Shown here: in pieces, positions 36,119-46,051 of the stretch | Numbering within the stretch: the first letter of the stretch is position 1 | How the letters are laid out: each line of letters begins with the position of its first letter | From: Emergomyces orientalis | Lineage: Eukaryota; Ascomycota; Eurotiomycetes; Onygenales; Ajellomycetaceae | NCBI GenBank assembly: GCA_002110485.1 | Contig: MOWL01000045.1 | Location: 496,001 to 560,000, forward strand | Length of the DNA stretch: 64,000 bases | Reading direction: 5' to 3' | Notes under the pieces: generated by a model | What the model saw: the letters and a program-made list of their open reading frames with translations, nothing else | What the model was told of the DNA's origin: nothing | Database searches by the model: none | Program-made: the position numbers and the translations under genes

Positions 36119-37032
36119 TGTGAGAGTGAGGTGAGGTTATTTGGAGATGGATATTTGATGGAAAGTGTGGTTGTTGATGAAAATTAAGTTGGTGGTTGAG
36201 ATGCAGGGTGTGGTTAGTTGTAGTAAGTTGGGAGGTTGTAAGGAAGATGGAGAAGACTGGGTGGGGGGAAGGTATTTGTAGTAGCGAGAGGGCCAGGTGG
36301 GTGATCTTTTTGGGTTTTTGCTGGGCGAGTTAATTGTTTGGGGAGTCTGCCGTACTAGCGCCGTTTGGTTTTTGATCAGAAAAAAGTGCTGGAAAGGAGC
36401 ACTTGGTAAGGGCTGATTTTGGCCGTGCTGTTCTGCGGGCGAAAAAAGAGAAGACACACAAAGACTGATCTGATTCTCTTGGCGGCTGAGTCAACGCTTC
36501 AAACAGCGCTAAGCGAGAAATCAAAGCTGCATCGGCCAATCAGCGTGCAGGATCAGTTGTCTAGATCTTGCTGCTGTCATTTCCTGATCCCACCACCAAC
36601 ACTCTCTGATTGTAATTCTGATGTTTGTATCCTATTCTACACAGTGAGTTGATTCTAAATCGCTCGCTACTGAGTAGTGATCAGCGTTGTGAGGAGCCCT
36701 GCCCGCGAGATCAGACACTACGGCGGGATGTCATTGAATCAGCGCAGGGGCAATCACGGATCACGGGGGTTGGCTGAGTCACCCTCTGCTGTGATTGGTT
36801 GGATCTGCCCCTAGCGTCGTGATCACAGACATCGCTCTCTCCCAAGCCCAGCAACTGTCGCCGCATTCAAATACAGCAGCCCCCGACTTCTATTCTGCTT
36901 CCTTTTCCTCTCTTCCCCCCACACTCTCACACCAAAGACTTCTTCTACGCGTTTACTTCTGCCATACCATAACTTCTTCAAACAACCTATCCACTTTTTA
37001 AAACAAACCCTTTTACAACCACCTCTATCAAC
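36119..37032. promoter_or_regulatory. Shared divergent H3/H4 promoter
   Basis: These 914 bp drive both histone genes. Repeated short elements are visible: AATCAGCG at 36538-36545 and 36737-36744, a CCAAT box at 36536-36540 and its reverse ATTGG at 36794-36798, and GCTGAGTCA twice (36485-36493 and 36773-36781). Clustered GATCACG-like words occur at 36755-36830. CCAAT and paired repeats are expected for S-phase histone promoters; which proteins bind here is inference. CA/CT-rich leader sequence precedes the H4 ATG. Confidence 0.65.
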
Positions 37033-37478
37033 ATGACTGGACGTAAGTAGTTAAATACTCCCTTCCCAAGACGCGTCTCATCGTCGTCAGCAATTCACTA
37101 ACACCCACAACAGGCGGCAAAGGAGGCAAAGGTCTCGGAAAGGGTGGAGCTAAGCGCCATCGCAAGATTCTACGAGACAACATCCAGGGTATCACCAAGC
37201 CCGCCATCCGTCGTCTTGCTCGCCGTGGTGGTGTCAAGCGTATCTCCGCCATGATCTACGAAGAGACTCGTGGTGTCCTCAAGACCTTCCTCGAAGGTGT
37301 CATTCGCGATGCTGTCACATACACTGAGCACGCCAAGAGAAAGACAGTTACATCGCTGGATGTTGTGTATGCCCTTAAGAGACAAGGACGTGAGTTTTTA
37401 CACCCTACAGCTCGTTTTCGACGCGTCGTTCTAACATGTTTCCTTTTCGCAGGTACTCTCTACGGTTTCGGTGGTTAA
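37033..37478 (+). CDS. Histone H4
   Basis: Exon 1 (37033-37042) is only 10 nt and encodes M-T-G plus the first base of Arg3. Exon 2 is 37114-37389 and exon 3 is 37453-37478. The 103-codon product is canonical H4: GRGKGGKGLGKGGAKRHRK tail, DNIQGITKPAIRRLARRGG, VTYTEHAKRKTV, and C-terminal TLYGFGG. Position 1 after Met is Thr, which is common in fungi, rather than Ser. Introns split Arg3 and Arg95 codons. ORF callers miss exons 1 and 3. It is divergent from H3 with a common promoter, so both partners of the H3-H4 tetramer can be co-expressed in S phase. Confidence 0.99.
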
Positions 37479-40400
37479 ACACCCACGCAAAATACTTCAT
37501 ATACCTCTTCCTCTTTTAACGATCCGGTTTCGCTTTCCATCGTGCTTCATTCTTCTACGATATTGGCCTCGTGGTGTTACGTTTTTATTATTGCGGTTAT
37601 TCATGGGTTTATTCGCTGGGTTTTCTCCTTAATTATTTTTCATATCTTATCTTTTTTCTCTGGGTGGGCTGGTGGCCGTGGAGTCTTTCTGCTTGTGTAT
37701 CATACAAACCAAAGTGTTTTGTTCCGATTTTTATCACTTTCGCCATCCATTAACGTATTCTGGCGGCTCTTCTTGGGAGAAGCAAGAATTTACAATGAAA
37801 ATTGCAAGCTGAGAGGCTGCTTTTCTGACATGATGATAATACTTCGTTCTTTCGTTGGGTTGTAAATTCGTAGTCGCACGCACGTGAGTGGGTATCAGTC
37901 GCGTGTCGTCCTTTTGTTGTGATCTCCCCTCTTGTTACGTGTAGCAGTGGTATTTTGCTTTGTGCTGTTTCCGCTTCCTCTTTTATCTGTAAGCCATGCA
38001 TGTTGTCGGGTCTATATCTACTTTCTCAACGCCTCATTCCGCACGCACTGTAACTTAGTATTGAGACCCGAAAAGATTCACGTACTGGGTTTTTATATAT
38101 ATCAACGCTACAGTTCCAATTCCATTCAAGATCAGTATTATTTACCTTGAGATGCGTTGAAAATGGAGCGTTTGGCGGGCAAGATCTCAGTCACGTGAAT
38201 TGTTTGTATATGCGTGTGTTGTTTTGTTTTTTCACGTATAAAACTAGAGAGAAATTGATAAATTCGACTTTTCTTTATTTCTCCGGTTCTATTAAATATT
38301 CCTGTACGAACATTTACTACGGGAAATGCCTTTTTATTTTGTGGTGGTTTGTAGTTGTGTGTTTTTATATAGCTCGTTGCGCATGTGGTTGAAGAAATAT
38401 ATATATTCCCGTACTTCAATAAGAGAAAAACCATGCTAATAGATATGCCTACAGAACTTAACGTACAATATTCCATTGGTGTATAAACCAATACACATAT
38501 ATATATATCCGTTTGCAGATTAGACGTGTAGAATTTATCTATTCCTCTCCTCACTTTGAAAATGTATTCTCATGAATTCAACGCTCATCTACGACCAAGT
38601 AATATTTACCCCTAGAGAATAATGCGTGAAGAAACCGCATGTTTGCAATCTGTATTTCCCCCCCCTTTCTACTATGTTCTACGCGAAATCAATAACCCGC
38701 AGGGAGCAGAAAATTTCGAAAAAAAGAAAACCGCTATATTCGCCGATCGCTAGCTATCAAATATACAAGACTGAGATGCCAAAACTAGATTACACATGAA
38801 CACCTTCACGCTTTTACACGGAATTGACCCTAACCCGAACCACACCCCGAAAGACAAACAACTTTATGGGCCACTGTAGGTTCTAATTTCATTTCCACAG
38901 CATTCAGAACTTTCTCGTACCAGATGCACGCCATGTGTGCAATCATATGTATATATATATCCCAAGTTATCCACACTGTTCAGAAATGTTATTCATGATG
39001 CAGAGCCCCCCGCCTGCATGGCATGGTGCGGGATAAGGAATGGTGGGCCTTCTTGGTGTTAGAATATACGGGCATTGGTTTCACTATATCGTAGTTTCGT
39101 TGGGAAGGGCAGGTAGGAAGGGTTTAGGGAGCAGTGAGTACCTAGTGTGGGGAATTTTGCACACATTCTTGTCATCATGCTTAGAGTAAACCGGTGAGGA
39201 TTTGGAAGGGAGACGGTGATGGAGATGAGAAGGGAAAGGAAAAGATTCGGTATTGGGCACGGCAGGGTCGGAATGCTAAAATGTCTCTTGGTAGATGGCA
39301 AAGGGAAGTGCGGGGAGGGTTTTCGGAACGCGCTGTAAGAAAGTTTTAATTTTTATAATACTGAAGGAGATGGAGGGGACGAAAGGAGGAGAGCTGATGG
39401 ACGGTTAAGTGTGCCATAACACTGGCTTGAACATTCCTGAGATTTTGTTTTAGTTATTCTGTCCGAGCGGAGTTATAAGGGTTGAGTTCTCTTAAATGGA
39501 ATCCAGCGATGATTCACCTCTGCATGATTGTCCTTGTGTGTAAGTAAGAGTAAAAACAACGTTTGCTTGTAGTGTGATTAAAGGGCTAGTCGATATGAAC
39601 AATCGGAAAAATAGAAAGAAAGAAGGAGTAAAAAAAATAAAAAAATAAAAACTCGAAATTCATATTTAGAAGAGAGAGTCAAGCGCAAAAACAACATTTC
39701 GACGGTTGGACGATGGCGCGCGTCCAATTTCTCACAGGCAGCAAGCAACTGCCATATTCAAAAAGAAAAGAGCTACATAAGCCTGCAGCGGTGGCTTCTG
39801 CCTTGAACTGGATCTGCTTTGAGCATCCGGCACCGGAGCCTGTAGTATTTGATGATTACCTTGTATACGGAAATGCTCGTTCTGGAGGTGACATGGGAGG
39901 TTATATACGTGTTGAATATAATCATAGCTTTTCAAAATTTACTTGCGTAGATTATATCGATGAATAAATAAATGAATAAGCGGACTGATTGTGATAATGT
40001 GGTAATTAATATATATTGCAAGGGAGTTGTGAGGAGAAATTTGAAGTATAATTTATGTATTTACGCGAGGCCGCGTGACGCGCCTCACGTGTTGCAACCT
40101 TAAAAGTGGACTTCAACTTATAGAGTGCATCAAGCCTATCATATTGAACTACCTAGCTAGCTAAGATATATATGTGTGTGTGGGGCATGTGACCCGGGTA
40201 GCCCTAGTATCACCTAACATCAACTTCCTGGATCTATTTTGCGTCCTTGGAATAGCTACAGACTACAGTATGGTTATAGGGCACGCTGCCTGTGTTTTGT
40301 ACGCGAGTTGCTCTGACGACGGGAGAGCCCCGGGCAGGTTGTGGATTCATCTTTACCTGAGAGATAACATATTTTTAGCAACGGTCCATCCGTGTATATA

Positions 40401-40900
40401 TATGTGTGTGTACGGTAGGTCCACTGAGGCCTTGGTCTACCACACTTTATAATTTGAGAGGTACTCGCTGGGAAGCGAAGCGGTTCAAGTTCAAGTTCAC
40501 ATTTGGATTTCCTTAGTCTGGCGGGCGATCTGGCGTTGGTTCTTTGAGCTTGCAGTGTCGTGGGACACTGAAAGTTGGCCGTGACTGAAACAAAGCTATA
40601 TCTAATAATAATAAAAAAGGAACGAAAATCAAAATGAAATCAAAATGGAAAGCGGGAACTAAATACAGCGTTGCTTACGGAGGATTGTTTCCGCACAAGC
40701 CCCTGCATGCAAGACATCCCCTCCTTCAAGGTAAGATCATTGTGTGCTCGGAGATATGTCTAACATCTTTAAACACCGCTCCCCTGTGCATATAGTATTT
40801 ATTTTCTCCCCGACTTCCTTTTTGGGCAGCAACAAATTGACTGCTTAAAAAACCGATGATAACCCTCCCCAGAGAATATTGTGTTGCGAGTGGGGACATA
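37479..40900. other. Long intergenic region between H4 and the F-box gene
   Basis: About 3.4 kb, AT-rich, with TATA/TG microsatellite patches (38490-38506, 38948-38960, 40166-40182). The only ORF of note is 39713-39967 (84 codons, plus strand), without recognisable domain, codon bias or neighbours that suggest function. The first few hundred bases are the H4 3' untranslated region. I see no tRNA, snRNA or transposon. Confidence 0.5.
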
Positions 40901-42494
40901 TTAATGACTTACCCCTTCGCTCCCGCAGCGGGCGCCGGCGGACTTTTGCCTCAATTTCTCAAAATAAAGCACAGTAAGTTGCTGGCACGGACGCCAAATT
41001 CGTCTTCGATTGCCAAGACACATAAATTCAGCGTCCATAGCGTATGTTGGAGTCGTTTTTTTATCCATGTAAATATAGAGACGTTTCAGACTCAAGTCCG
41101 GGGGAAGTCGAGTATTCTCGCCATCGGTATCCCCACGGTCGTCATCGAAAAGCTCTTGTAGCTCCCAAAGCCACTTCATTTCCCGCGCAAAGAGTTGCTT
41201 CCAGATGCCATCATAACGCGTGGCGTTGGTGACTGGCCATGATGCTTTTGAGAGGGCCAGGATTGAGTTTCCAGGAAGATAGGACAAGATGTTATATAGA
41301 ATGTCAAATGGGATCTTGCCGAATGGATCGTTAACGACATGCTTTTGAAAATCGTTATTTGGATACGAGGGTTTGAGAGCATCGCGCTCGGTTAATTCAC
41401 GGATAAGATCACTCATATCATCGATGGGATTTGTTACGACATACTGGAAAGAAGTGTCATCGTCTTAGCCACGTTCAGAAACCAGTGGATTGAAATGATG
41501 GTTTTCTGTGTCTTTTACCTACCTCTTCCCCAGGCATGGAGATCCAATCCTGTTCAGGGCCCCCGATCTTCCCATAATCCACATCCAAGCTATAGGACGG
41601 AGCGAGGTCCTTCATCACTTCGAAAAGTATTGTTCTATCAAGATTGTTGGTCTCGTCTTCATCGAGTGCCCATGTTAGGATCGAAAGACATTCCCAGTGG
41701 AATGGGAACGCTGGGTAGTCGCCTCCAAGATATCTTTATAGGCTCACGGTTAACGTTATATCATTTTAGAGACATAGTAAAATGGATGAAGGATGCACGG
41801 TATACTGTACCTACGTGACGTAAGTAGTTCTATTTTGGGGCTGGTTGGGATCTAGTATCGTTTTATTTGTTACTGCGGAGCCGATAACAGGAGGTGAATG
41901 AGCCTCTAGAGAACACGTACCATCGCCAATTTCAACTTTTATTTCAGTCTAATCGGCTTTCTTAGACATTCATCTCAAAACTGTTGGACTAATACAACTG
42001 GTTGAACATGACTTACCAGATGGCCAATCTCTTCTCCGGGCCCAGAAATGAATCCCCTAAAACATTACACCAAAAGAGAGACAGGTAGGTCAACAAAACC
42101 GTCAATTTTCTTAATGTATAGCAAAGAAAAATAAGAAGGTCGCCCAGATGGATTGGGGCAGGGACAAAAAATACTCTTCAACACGCCCCAAACAGTGCAC
42201 CGTCCACAACCACTCCAGGTTCTCTTCACTAACAAGGTCCGGATCATAAGAAGAATCTTCGTCCGACTTAGTCCAGCCGCCTTCTTGTTCTTCGTAGGCA
42301 TCCTTTAATTCTTCTTGGTCCGATACGTCGCTACCGCCATATCTGGACGGATATTCGCCAGTTTCCAACATCAGTCTGCGCTTCCGCGCCACTCTCTTGC
42401 GCCGCCACTCGAGTGCTTCTGGTACAGTCGAACCTATGCTACATTCTGTAGCGGGACCGCTGCAGATGGCGCAGTAGCAGCTGAACACGCCCAT
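40901..42494 (-). CDS. F-box domain protein of a fungal-specific family
   Basis: I assembled five exons: 42494-42175, 42056-42017, 41948-41921, 41722-41523, 41443-40901; 376 residues with all phases closing. The N-terminus has a Cys cluster (CYCAICSGP) followed by Arg-rich and acidic stretches and NLEWLWTVHCLG. GFISGPGEE, an FPFHWECLSILTWAL segment and DYGKIGGPEQDW follow. The F-box is at about residues 235-290 (DPFGKIPFDILYNILSYLPG, then LALSKASWPVTNAT). The C-terminal part (SLKRLYIYMDKKTTP, NRRRIWRPCQQL) matches an expanded family of fungal F-box proteins I remember with the same order of motifs. F-box proteins recruit substrates to Skp1-Cullin ubiquitin ligases; the target here is unknown. 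Exons 2 and 3 are only 40 and 28 nt, and the exon 4 acceptor (TTGGAG) lacks a polypyrimidine tract, so the middle is the weakest part. Confidence 0.75.
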
Positions 42495-42763
42495 GATGAA
42501 GGGTTGTTAACATGAACGGGAGCTGGTTATCTATTTCGGAGACGAGGTGCAAATGGTAATTGCAGAAGCAAAGGAGAGAATGTTTGAGCAGAAAATGTGT
42601 TCTCGCAGTTGCCTGGAATAGACGAACACGGGGGATGTGGTGGAGATTGGGGCCATCGACAAATCACCGTTTGGGGGATCTTGTTTATTTCACGACGTAC
42701 TCCACATTGTGTGCTAAGCCTTCTCAGAATGAGGGGCTCGCGGGATTAGCTGGTGGTCAAGGG

Positions 42764-43099
42764 TCATAAAGCTTGGCAAGCCTTTCGTGGTTCTGCATTA
42801 TTATTATCATTGATACCAGCTTGGAGTGCATTCGTTATTTCTTCATTTGGAGGCCACCACCATTTTTCGTGGCAATCTGGAAGGATCGGGAGGTGCTGGT
42901 GGTAAATGTCAGCGCTAGAGTCGGAAACATCAAGATCTGCAATCAGCTCCCAACGCGCAGACGCGATTGTATAACCACTTAATCCCTGAACTTTCATTCC
43001 CAGTTGCCTGGCAGGCTGGCAATAATCCGACTCTGTCCACCCGTGCCAGAGATAGACGCGATCCCATTTGGAAAAGAAGCCCAAAGTATCTCGAGGCAT
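42764..43099 (-). CDS. Unrecognised small protein, possibly truncated or broken at its 5' end
   Basis: An open frame of 111 codons starting MPRDTLGFFSKWDRVYLWHG and rich in Trp (nine residues), with a terminal Asn-rich stretch. I do not recognise a domain. The composition (many Trp, ELIADLDVS, WWWPPNEEI) looks like a folded protein rather than noise. The same frame continues upstream to an ATG at 43159 (MADSVQELHRLRN) but is interrupted by one TGA at 43120-43118, 21 nt before the downstream Met. It may therefore be a 5'-truncated gene, a recent pseudogene, or have a short intron removing the stop. It lies 269 bp upstream of the F-box gene on the same strand. Confidence 0.38.
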   Translation of the reverse strand: MPRDTLGFFSKWDRVYLWHGWTESDYCQPARQLGMKVQGLSGYTIASARWELIADLDVSDSSADIYHQHLPILPDCHEKWWWPPNEEITNALQAGINDNNNAEPRKACQAL

Positions 43100-43159
43100 C
43101 TTTGGAAGGATATTCCGTCAGTTGCGTAATCTGTGTAATTCTTGCACGGAGTCAGCCAT

Positions 43160-45052
43160 GCTATTTTTAAATATTAAGTTGGATCAGGCCCAACAATCAC
43201 GCCATTTTGGTGGCTTTTTAAAGTCTTATTTATTCCTTGTGGCAGGTGATAATTTTCCAACCCGCCTTTCTCAGGGGGGGGAGCATTGAAGAAAGAGGAG
43301 AGAGCGAAAGCAAGGACCCCAGGCCCCATCATTCCAGCGCGAGTTTATCCATTCTAGCAGTTCTCGCAGATAACCGCGACGAATCTGATGCCCATGGAAC
43401 AGGCTTTGACGATTTGAAATCGTTCATTTCTTATATATCTGGGTTCTTGAATGAGGTGTGCATTGGTTAAAAACCTAGGAGATTGAATTGAAAAACAACA
43501 ACAAAACAACAGTGCTAGTCAAAAAGCATCTTGTCTTTCAATTTCAATTTCATTTTCATTTTCATTTTTATTTTTATTTTTATTTTTAAATAATATACCT
43601 GTCCCCGCACTTGACAGCACAGCTTAGACTAGGGAAATAAATAGCAGAAATTGACTTGAGGTGCCTTTAGCTACCCCTTGTTCAATATTACTCTGGAGAT
43701 TCGTGGATGTTTATTTATGCAAGAAGCTACGGAGCATATATGCCAGGTGCCGGGGTGAACAGACAAGAATTCTAAAAGTGGAATCCTGCCCGGTACAAAA
43801 ATTGGCGAACATGTTCCCGCAAGGGGATATAGTTGGAAACCTTACTGCTCACCAAATCTTCAGGCAGGGCTTGTCGAGCGTTCTTCTCTCCCCGCGGGTT
43901 GAGTGTGACTGTATCTGAGCTTCTGCATACTGATAAAAATAGCCCCAAATTCTAGGTTGCAAAGAGGGGTCGTGGCGTTGCAAGCATACAGGCGGTTGGA
44001 GGTCATTCGGATCTTCCCGTCAGGTTTGCCCTGGGCACCTAGTGGCTCGCTAGGGGCCCCAGCTTGTTTGAGGAAGACAAACAGACAAATCAGCTTTAAT
44101 AAATAATTGAGAATGGTCACCTTTTCCCTGTTCCTGGCAAAAACTATTTCCTTCGCGGATCTTCGGAGTCTAAGGATAGGGATCTGGCCCATGTGGACCA
44201 ACTTTCTTGGGTGAGCGGCGAGTTGAATTGTTCAGCTTCCCAGTTTTCCTGCTTGCTGTTTTCCTGCGGAATATTTGCCCTTGTTATGCGCCCCTGTTTT
44301 CCAGATACTGACTTGAGGGTTAGATTGGTTTGCATTTTGGCTCGTGTGGCTCGTCTCCTTTGTGCGTTGAGACATTCTTCTGTTGGGGCAATTTACTGCA
44401 GCTCTAATTGACCATGGTCCAACTGATTCGGTGGTTTTAACTTTTTGAGCTTTCCATTATCTCTTGAAACATTTAACTGGAAGATCAGCTGGCCGATCGG
44501 TTTCATTGCATTATGTACCAACTTGGGAGCACGAAAGGCCCGCAGGGACCCAAGGCAAGGAGGGCGGAACAAAAGTACAAAATAAAATAAAAATCCAGGC
44601 CTACCCACCCCTAAAAGAAAGGAAGAAAAAAACATCTTCTGGATATGTATAGGAATCTAAGAGGGCCAGATAGACTCCTTTTTTTCTCTCTCTTTTCATT
44701 GAAGCTCCTCCGATAAGAGCTGGGTCTATAAAAAGTAGAAGCGAAAGATAATTTTGAGGAGGGATTTACATTATTGTTGCATCCAGTCAGTTGCGGCATA
44801 CGCTCACGCATATCAATCCGCAACTACCCACCCATTCCTCAACGCTGAGCATCTAGGATTACACAAAAGACCACCCGCTTTAGAAACATCTGCTTCTTCA
44901 TACCCTTATCTGAGGTCAGATTCACCCTGGTTTCTAAAATACACCAGTGAAGCTCACCTAGTGCTTACTCCACCTCTACTCAGACGTGCTGTCCCTTGCA
45001 TAAGCTTCATCTCCGCTCGGAATAAATATAGAACATTTAACAACAAGGAACA
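43160..45052. other. Intergenic with a pentanucleotide-type AT microsatellite; leader of the Gln-rich gene
   Basis: About 1.9 kb without a convincing exon. A tract built of TTTCA and TTTTA units lies at 43535-43588. The open frame at 44754-45056 immediately precedes the Gln-rich gene in another frame and is probably its 5' leader. A T-rich stretch at about 44680-44700 may be promoter sequence. Confidence 0.5.
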
Positions 45053-46051
45053 ATGAAAGAGAAGAAAAGGGTATCAATGGCAGCAATATACCGCGATGAA
45101 TTTTCTTTCAGATCTCATACCGCCCAACAGCCATCATATCTGCTGCCAGACATTCAAGACGAAATGATCTTGACGCAGTCAACGCCTGACTGGAGCATTC
45201 AGCTCAAGCAACAACCACAGCAACATGAGGACCAGGAGCGACAAAGGCAACAACAAAAGCAGCGAGGAGGCGGCCCTACAGATTCATTTCATAACCACCA
45301 CTATCAACATCCAGAGCAATATCAGCTGGATAATGGATTCTACTACTACCAGAGGTTCCAAGTAGAGCAGCAACGGCAACAGCAACAGCATCAATTCCCA
45401 TTCCAATCCTACCCGTATCAATACCAGCAGCATCAACCTTCCAACCGAAACAATCCCAACCACCAAAGCCAAGGCGAAACAAGCCCCCGACTTCTGACCC
45501 TGCCTCGCCTCGACACTTCATCTCCCGCCGTCCGACCGTGCACCCAACGTATCAAGCCGCCGAGATTCTATGCTAACCTTCAACTGAACACTCCCGCCTC
45601 CGCTGCCACATCCATTCTGCCCTCAGCCAGCACTACTTCTCAAACCCCCTTCAAGGGCCTCCTCCACCGAGCATCGTTCTCACCATTCCCAGACCCAGAA
45701 AGCGCGAGTACATTCTCCTCTCTCGACAGACGGACCCCATTAACAGTAACACCACCCACCTCAGCAGCCGCAGCCTCAACCCCGCCCATTATTCCAAGAT
45801 CATCGGAGCCTGCGTTCCCCAAACGGATGAAACGAATCGATAGGTCCCCAAGCTCGCACGAGGCTACGAAACCCCGAACGTTCTTTGGTGGCATTGTATC
45901 TTCATCGCGGAAGGAGAGGAGGTTGACCAGGAAGCAAAAGTCACTACCCACTCTGCCTGATGCCGGTGATGTGGCTCAACCCAAGAAAGAGTTAAAACGG
46001 TCTCAGTCAATGTTTGGATTACTGGGGAGGCTGGTGAGGAGGGAGAAATAA
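45053..46051 (+). CDS. Gln-rich, mostly disordered fungal protein of unknown function
   Basis: A single 332-codon exon. I chose the ATG at 45053; MAAIYRDEF at 45077 is an alternative. Residues about 45-145 are dominated by Gln, His and Tyr (QQKQRGGG, YQQHQPSN). The middle is Ser/Thr/Pro-rich with TP and SP sites (for example RTPLTVTPPT). The last 70 residues are basic and more ordered in look: RMKRIDRSPSSHE, RTFFGGIVSSSRKERRL, TRKQKSLPTLP, and KKELKRSQSMFGLLGRLV. The RxxS-type RSQS context could be a basophilic-kinase or 14-3-3 site. No enzyme domain, signal peptide or membrane span is visible. The sustained ORF with biased but non-random composition, and the rarity of long frames nearby, support a real gene. 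It might have additional 5' exons. Confidence 0.66.
   Translation: MKEKKRVSMAAIYRDEFSFRSHTAQQPSYLLPDIQDEMILTQSTPDWSIQLKQQPQQHEDQERQRQQQKQRGGGPTDSFHNHHYQHPEQYQLDNGFYYYQRFQVEQQRQQQQHQFPFQSYPYQYQQHQPSNRNNPNHQSQGETSPRLLTLPRLDTSSPAVRPCTQRIKPPRFYANLQLNTPASAATSILPSASTTSQTPFKGLLHRASFSPFPDPESASTFSSLDRRTPLTVTPPTSAAAASTPPIIPRSSEPAFPKRMKRIDRSPSSHEATKPRTFFGGIVSSSRKERRLTRKQKSLPTLPDAGDVAQPKKELKRSQSMFGLLGRLVRREK

Noticed and set aside
39713..39967. 84-codon plus-strand ORF between H4 and the F-box gene
   Set aside because: No recognisable domain, no codon bias and no supporting context; kept only as a note.
44754..45056. 100-codon ORF just before the Gln-rich gene
   Set aside because: It overlaps the downstream start by four bases in another frame and looks like transcript leader.
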